From NCBI GenBank assembly GCA_039187315.1, contig JBCCZQ010000089.1, positions 1-10,682 on the forward strand: a stretch of 10,682 bases of DNA, given 5' to 3'. The position numbers and the translations under genes were made by a program. The DNA comes from JANQQZ01 sp039187315 (GTDB lineage Bacteria; Planctomycetota; Phycisphaerae; Phycisphaerales; UBA1924). Below, piece by piece: positions 6,688 to 10,682 of this stretch. Every line of letters begins with the position of its first letter. The first letter of the stretch is position 1. Below the pieces are notes generated by a model. It saw only the letters and a list, made by a program, of their open reading frames with translations, was not told the origin of the DNA and did not search any database.

Positions 6688-9609
6688 TCACTTCCCTTCG
6701 AACCAGTTCCTGCTGATGCTCGCGTCGACCTTGAGCGGGACGTCGAGGTCCATCGCGGCGGCCATGCGGTCCACGACGAGGGCTTTGGCTTCGTCGGCGT
6801 CGGTTTCGTCGGCCTCGAAGACCAGCTCGTCGTGGATCTGCAGGAGCATGCGCACGCCGGGGATCGCCGGTTGCTTGCCTTCGCGGCGGTGGGCGGCGTT
6901 GGGGCTCAGGCGGGCGTGGAGGTCGAGCATGGCGAGCTTGATGAGGTCGGCGGCGGAGCCCTGGACGACGCTGTTGATCGCCATCCGCTCGGCGAGTGCT
7001 CGGCGGTTGGGGTTGTTCGAGTCGATGTCGTTGATGGGACGTCGCCGTTTGAGCATGGTCTCGACGTAGCCGTTGGTGCGGGCGTGTTCGACGCAGGCGT
7101 CGAGGAATGTGGTGATGCCGGGGAAGCGCTGTTTGTAGCCGGTGATGATGTCGGTGGCTTCGGCGTTTGAGACGCCGAGGCGTCGCGCGAGGCCGTAGGG
7201 CGTGATGCCGTAGACGATGCCGAAGTTGACCATCTTGGCGCCGGAGCGCTGCTCGCGGGTGACGTCGGTGAGCGCCACGCTGTGGATCTGCGCGGCGACT
7301 GCGGCGTGGATGTCCTGATCCTCCCGGAAGGCTTCGATCAGTCCGGCGTCCTGAGACAAGTGCGCGAGGATGCGCAGCTCGATCTGCGAATAGTCTGCGG
7401 CGATGAGCACGCGGCCCTCGGGTGCGACAAAGGCCTTGCGGATCTCGCGGCCTACGTCGGTGCGGATAGGGATGTTCTGGAGGTTGGGGTCGCTGGACGA
7501 GAGTCGGCCGGTGGCAGCGACGGTCTGGTTGAAGCTTGCGTGGATGCGGCCGGTCTCGGGGTGGATGTCCTCTGCGAGCGAGGTCAGGTAGGTGCCGACG
7601 AGCTTGGTGAGCTGGCGGTAGTCGAGGACGAGCTCGGGGATGCGGGTCTCGATGCTGGCATCATGGCTGAGCTTCTCGAGGACCTCCGCGTCTGTGGAGG
7701 GGCCGGTCTTGCCGCGCTTGAGCGGGCGCAGGCCGAGGCCCGGGTCCTCGTCGTCGGGCTTGTTGAACAAGACGCCTGCGAGCTGCTTGGGCGAGTCTGG
7801 GTCGAAGCCTCGGTTGAGCCGTTCGTAGGCCTCATCCTCGATCTGCGCCCGGAGGGATGTGATCTCGGCTTCGAGGCGCGTGCGCTGGAGATCGAGCTCT
7901 TCGCGGTTGACGAGGATCCCGTTGTACTCCAGCTCGGCGAGGACCTCGACGAGCGGGAGCTCTGTGTCATCGGCGAGCGTGCGCAGCCCGGTTTCGTTGA
8001 GCTGCGGAAGGAGCTTGTGCGCAAGCTGGAGCGAGGCGTCGGCATCCTCGGCGGCGTACGGCCCGGCCTGGTTGAGCGGGACCTCGTCGAAGCGTTTCTG
8101 CTTCTTGCCGGTTCCGATCAGCTCTTTGATGGAGATATTGGATCGGCCGAGCAGCGCGAGCGAGAGCGCATCGAGGGAGTGGGACGAGCGGGAGGCGTCG
8201 AGCACGTAGCTCGCGATCATGGTGTCGCACGAGCCTGGGGCGGTCAGGCCGCCGAGCTCGATGCGGGCCCGTCGCAGCACGAGCAGGTCGTACTTGAGGT
8301 TGTGGCCGATCTTGGGGATTGATGCGTCCTGGATGATCGGTCCCAGCGCATCCAGCACGGCTTGTTCGCCAAGATGCGTCTCGGGCTCGGGGGAGCGGAC
8401 GGGCACGTACCACGCGGCACCCGGTTCGACGGAGAAGCTGAGCCCGACCAGCTCGGCCTCCATGGCGCGGATGCTGGAGGTCTCGGTGTCGAGGGCGACG
8501 GCGTCGGCGTCTTTCAGCGCGCTGACGAGCTTCTGGAGCTGCTCGTTCGTGCGGACGATGCGATAGTCGCCCTCGGCGGTGCGCGGTGGGGCATCATCGA
8601 CCCGATCGAAGAGCCCGCCGGGTTCGTCAGAAGATCGCGGCGTGTGCTTCGGCTGAGGTTCGCCTGCACCCGCGAGTTCACGCGCCTCGTCGCGTAGGCG
8701 GTTGAAGCCGAGCTCGTGGAGCAGCGGGTCGAGCTGTGGAAGCCGGAGCTTCTCGACAGCAGCGGCTTCGATATCGAGCTCGGCCGGGGCGTCGGCGCGG
8801 AGCGTGACGAGTTCCTTGCTCATTGGCAGGACATCGCGTGATGCGGCGATGTTCTCTCGGCGCTTGCCCTTGATGAGCCAGTCTTTCTTGGGCTTCTGGT
8901 CGTCAGTTGCCTCGGCGAGGACGGCGTCGATGGTGCCGAAGTCGGCGATGAGCTGGGCGGCGGTCTTGGGGCCGATACCGGGCACGCCCGGGACGTTATC
9001 GACGGTATCGCCCATGAGCGCGAGCATGTCGATGACCTGCGTCGGCTGGATGCCGGACTCGGCCCTGAGCGCATCGGCATCGATGACTTTGTCGGTGTGG
9101 ACGTCGTAGAGCTCGACGCGGCCGGGCTCGAGGAGCTGCTTGAGGTCTTTGTCCTTGCTGACGATGCGGATGCGCAGGTCGGGGTGCGAAGCCTTGAGCG
9201 CGTGCGAGAGCGTGGCGATGACATCGTCCGCCTCGAAGCCATCTGCGCCGATGCAGGGGACGCCGAGCGTGTCGAGCATCGCCAGGCAGCGGTTGACCTG
9301 CGGCTTGAGGTCGTCTGGCGGTTCATCGCGGTTGGCCTTGTACTCGGGGTACAGCTGGCTTCGGAACGTGCCGCGATCGCCCGAGACATCGAGCGCGACC
9401 GCGAGATACGTCGGCGGCCCACCCACAGCGAGCATCGCTGCCTCCTGGCCCCGGAGGAGCTTGAGGAGCATGCCGACGAAGCCGAAGGTCATGTTGGTGG
9501 GCTCGCCGGTGACGGGGCTAGTCATGGGCGTGCGGATGGCGTGATAGGCGCGGAAGAACTGCGCATAGCCGTCGATGAGGTAGAGGGTGGGGGCGTCGTT
9601 GCGGCTCAC
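6688..9609 (-). CDS. polA: DNA polymerase I
   Basis: This 973-residue three-domain polymerase fills repair gaps and removes primers. The 5' nuclease domain (residues 1 to about 320) has LYLIDGYAQFFRAYHA, YKANRDEPP, FEADDVIA, SKDKDL and GDTVDNVPGVPGIGPKTA. The 3'-5' exonuclease is intact: DTE (D374/E376), N437-x3-D441 and Y518-x3-D522, so proofreading is predicted. The polymerase domain has motif A ADYSQIELR (D739), motif B R788-x3-K792-x3-F796-x3-Y800 with the exact spacing of E. coli R754/K758/F762/Y766, and motif C HDE (D927/E928). The frame is open upstream to 10005, but family similarity begins only at SRNDAPTLYLIDGY. The start chosen is therefore GTG at 9609-9607, overlapping the stop of the preceding gene (GTGA). 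A proline-rich linker (about 325-345) separates the nuclease from the exonuclease domain. The gene lies in a leftward operon. Confidence 0.97.
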   Translation of the reverse strand: MSRNDAPTLYLIDGYAQFFRAYHAIRTPMTSPVTGEPTNMTFGFVGMLLKLLRGQEAAMLAVGGPPTYLAVALDVSGDRGTFRSQLYPEYKANRDEPPDDLKPQVNRCLAMLDTLGVPCIGADGFEADDVIATLSHALKASHPDLRIRIVSKDKDLKQLLEPGRVELYDVHTDKVIDADALRAESGIQPTQVIDMLALMGDTVDNVPGVPGIGPKTAAQLIADFGTIDAVLAEATDDQKPKKDWLIKGKRRENIAASRDVLPMSKELVTLRADAPAELDIEAAAVEKLRLPQLDPLLHELGFNRLRDEARELAGAGEPQPKHTPRSSDEPGGLFDRVDDAPPRTAEGDYRIVRTNEQLQKLVSALKDADAVALDTETSSIRAMEAELVGLSFSVEPGAAWYVPVRSPEPETHLGEQAVLDALGPIIQDASIPKIGHNLKYDLLVLRRARIELGGLTAPGSCDTMIASYVLDASRSSHSLDALSLALLGRSNISIKELIGTGKKQKRFDEVPLNQAGPYAAEDADASLQLAHKLLPQLNETGLRTLADDTELPLVEVLAELEYNGILVNREELDLQRTRLEAEITSLRAQIEDEAYERLNRGFDPDSPKQLAGVLFNKPDDEDPGLGLRPLKRGKTGPSTDAEVLEKLSHDASIETRIPELVLDYRQLTKLVGTYLTSLAEDIHPETGRIHASFNQTVAATGRLSSSDPNLQNIPIRTDVGREIRKAFVAPEGRVLIAADYSQIELRILAHLSQDAGLIEAFREDQDIHAAVAAQIHSVALTDVTREQRSGAKMVNFGIVYGITPYGLARRLGVSNAEATDIITGYKQRFPGITTFLDACVEHARTNGYVETMLKRRRPINDIDSNNPNRRALAERMAINSVVQGSAADLIKLAMLDLHARLSPNAAHRREGKQPAIPGVRMLLQIHDELVFEADETDADEAKALVVDRMAAAMDLDVPLKVDASISRNWFEGK

Positions 9610-10682
9610 GCGCCGGCGGCCTGCTCGTGCATGGCGCTCAGGCGTTCGATATAGGCCTCGCCCGGCTCCATGCCGCGGCGATCCATCACGGTCTTGGCGG
9701 TATCGATGAAGCGTGTGAGCCGGAAGGCGGTCTCGCCGCTGTCGGTCACCCAGGAGAACGGGCCGACCGGACCGACCACAGGGGCGCTGGCGGCCCACAT
9801 CGCGCCCGTATGCACGACCGAGCCGGTCATGATGCGCGTCCCGATAGCGAACTTGACGTGGTCGCCGATGATCGCGCCAAGGAAGGTCTGCGCGGTGCGT
9901 TCGCTGGGGGCCCCGACGTGAGATTTGGCGAGAACCTCTCCGTACGTGTTGAGCAGATTGGAGTTGTTGGTTCCGGCGCCGAAGTTGACCCACTCGCCGA
10001 CCCACGAGTCGCCGAGGTGGCCGTCGTGGGCCTTGTTGGAGAAGCCCTGGAAGATCGTGCCACCGACCTCGCCGGCGATCTTGCAGCGAGGTCCGATGGC
10101 GGTCATCGACTTAATAAGCGCGCCGTCGAGGATCGTGCTGCCTTCGCCGATGAAGCATGGTCCGACGAGGATGGCGCGCGGCCGGATGACGGCATCGGCA
10201 GCGACGACGACCGGTCCCTTGCTCGCGTCGATGACCACGCCCGGGCCGAACTCGGCCCCGGATCGCGCGGCGACGGTGTGCTCGCCGATCACGGTGACCC
10301 ACTCTGGGATGCCGTCGTGCGGGACCCCGGCGAGCTCATGCAGATCGTGCAAGATCGTGGCGTCGCGGAAGACGCGGACGTCCCAGGGCCGGCGCATCAG
10401 CAGCGGCTCATCGATGTATCGCACGCCGTTGGTAGGTAAACGGCCGGCGATGATGTCGCCGGCCTGGCGTGCGGGGACGTTCGCGACGGCGACGCCGCCC
10501 TCGTCGTCCGAGTCGCCGTGGCGTTCCACGACGATCTGTCCGGGTTCGATCTCGGCGAAGCCCTCGGGTGGGAGCGGGCAGCGTCCGTTGATCAGCAGCA
10601 GCGGCTCGTTGTCGTCGGGCAGGCTGTTGACCGGCTGGCCGTGGATCTCGGCAGTCACGGGCGCGATGCGTTTGGGCGTCAC
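9606..10682 (-). CDS. GlmU-like UDP-GlcNAc pyrophosphorylase/acetyltransferase, alternative bacterial type (5' end missing)
   Basis: The visible 358 residues match the non-canonical GlmU-like family (TIGR03991 type) predicted to make UDP-N-acetylglucosamine for cell-wall or surface polymers. The landmarks are LLLINGRCPLPPE, the central RRPWDVRVF, a left-handed beta-helix of hexapeptide repeats (GPVVVAADAVIRPRAILVG, FIGEGSTILDGALIK), the very characteristic SNKAHDGHLGDSWVGEWVNF, GTNNSNLLNTYGEV, IIGDHVKFAIGTRIMTGSVV, PFSWV, and the C-terminal VMDRRGMEPGE helix. A GTG happens to lie at the window edge, but relatives have roughly 55-65 more residues before LLLINGR, so the true start is almost certainly outside the window. 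The canonical GlmU nucleotide-binding loop would lie in the missing part, if present at all. The stop overlaps the polA start by four bases (GTGA), indicating translational coupling. Naming by biochemical activity is inference from the family. Confidence 0.88.
   Translation of the reverse strand: MTPKRIAPVTAEIHGQPVNSLPDDNEPLLLINGRCPLPPEGFAEIEPGQIVVERHGDSDDEGGVAVANVPARQAGDIIAGRLPTNGVRYIDEPLLMRRPWDVRVFRDATILHDLHELAGVPHDGIPEWVTVIGEHTVAARSGAEFGPGVVIDASKGPVVVAADAVIRPRAILVGPCFIGEGSTILDGALIKSMTAIGPRCKIAGEVGGTIFQGFSNKAHDGHLGDSWVGEWVNFGAGTNNSNLLNTYGEVLAKSHVGAPSERTAQTFLGAIIGDHVKFAIGTRIMTGSVVHTGAMWAASAPVVGPVGPFSWVTDSGETAFRLTRFIDTAKTVMDRRGMEPGEAYIERLSAMHEQAAGA

Noticed and set aside
6655..6690. Internal promoter before the amidohydrolase (TACATT on the minus strand at 6661-6666)
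   Set aside because: A -10-like hexamer is present but no acceptable -35 at the right spacing; read-through from polA is simpler.
7282..8322. Open frame of 346 codons on the plus strand opposite polA
   Set aside because: It mirrors polA codons and has no family motif; the polA exonuclease and polymerase motifs occupy the same bases.
9610..10005. N-terminal extension of DNA polymerase I fused upstream
   Set aside because: The sequence is arginine-rich out-of-frame translation of the GlmU-like gene; PolA homology begins right after the GTG at 9609.
1..10682. CRISPR arrays, transposases, tRNA or rRNA genes, attachment sites
   Set aside because: No repeat-spacer pattern, transposase motif, cloverleaf-like sequence or rRNA stretch was recognised; nearly all bases are explained by the listed genes.

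Overview
The window (about 10.7 kb, roughly two thirds G+C by eye, densely coding) looks like ordinary chromosome of a high-GC bacterium. The best guess is Planctomycetota, possibly Phycisphaerae. The alternative GlmU-like enzyme and the GldA/GldF/GldG-type ABC cluster are classic in Bacteroidota but also occur in planctomycetes, and the base composition argues against Bacteroidota. This placement is inference; there is no rRNA or tRNA to confirm it. I see no mobile element, CRISPR array, tRNA, rRNA or integration site.

Layout. (1) Positions 1-2136, minus strand, read right to left: an ABC exporter module made of the ATPase (1213-2136), a six-TM ABC-2 permease (482-1216) and the N-terminal part of a GldG-type auxiliary protein (running off the left edge from 485). 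Each junction is a 4-base ATGA overlap, so the three are probably translationally coupled. (2) A 139-bp divergent intergenic region (2137-2275). (3) Positions 2276-3973, plus strand: a 565-residue PAS-GAF-receiver signalling protein. It keeps a histidine-kinase-like dimerisation helix with glycine in place of the phospho-histidine and has no ATPase domain. (4) Positions 10682 down to 3998, minus strand: GlmU-like sugar nucleotidyltransferase/acetyltransferase (5' end outside the window), full-length DNA polymerase I (polA), a secreted YtcJ-type amidohydrolase, and PrmC (release-factor glutamine methyltransferase). Gaps are -4, 33 and 8 bases, so this is a probable operon. It converges on the signalling gene with 24 bases between stop codons.

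How they may work together. The GlmU-like gene, polA and prmC are housekeeping functions (cell-wall precursor, DNA repair/replication, translation termination). The amidohydrolase is the odd member. The signalling protein is divergent from the ABC operon and could share or control its promoter region, but nothing in the sequence proves this. The least ordinary items are the kinase-dead PAS-GAF-pseudoDHp-REC architecture and a low-GC insertion of about 31 residues inside the amidohydrolase. I did not find a clearly new multi-gene system.
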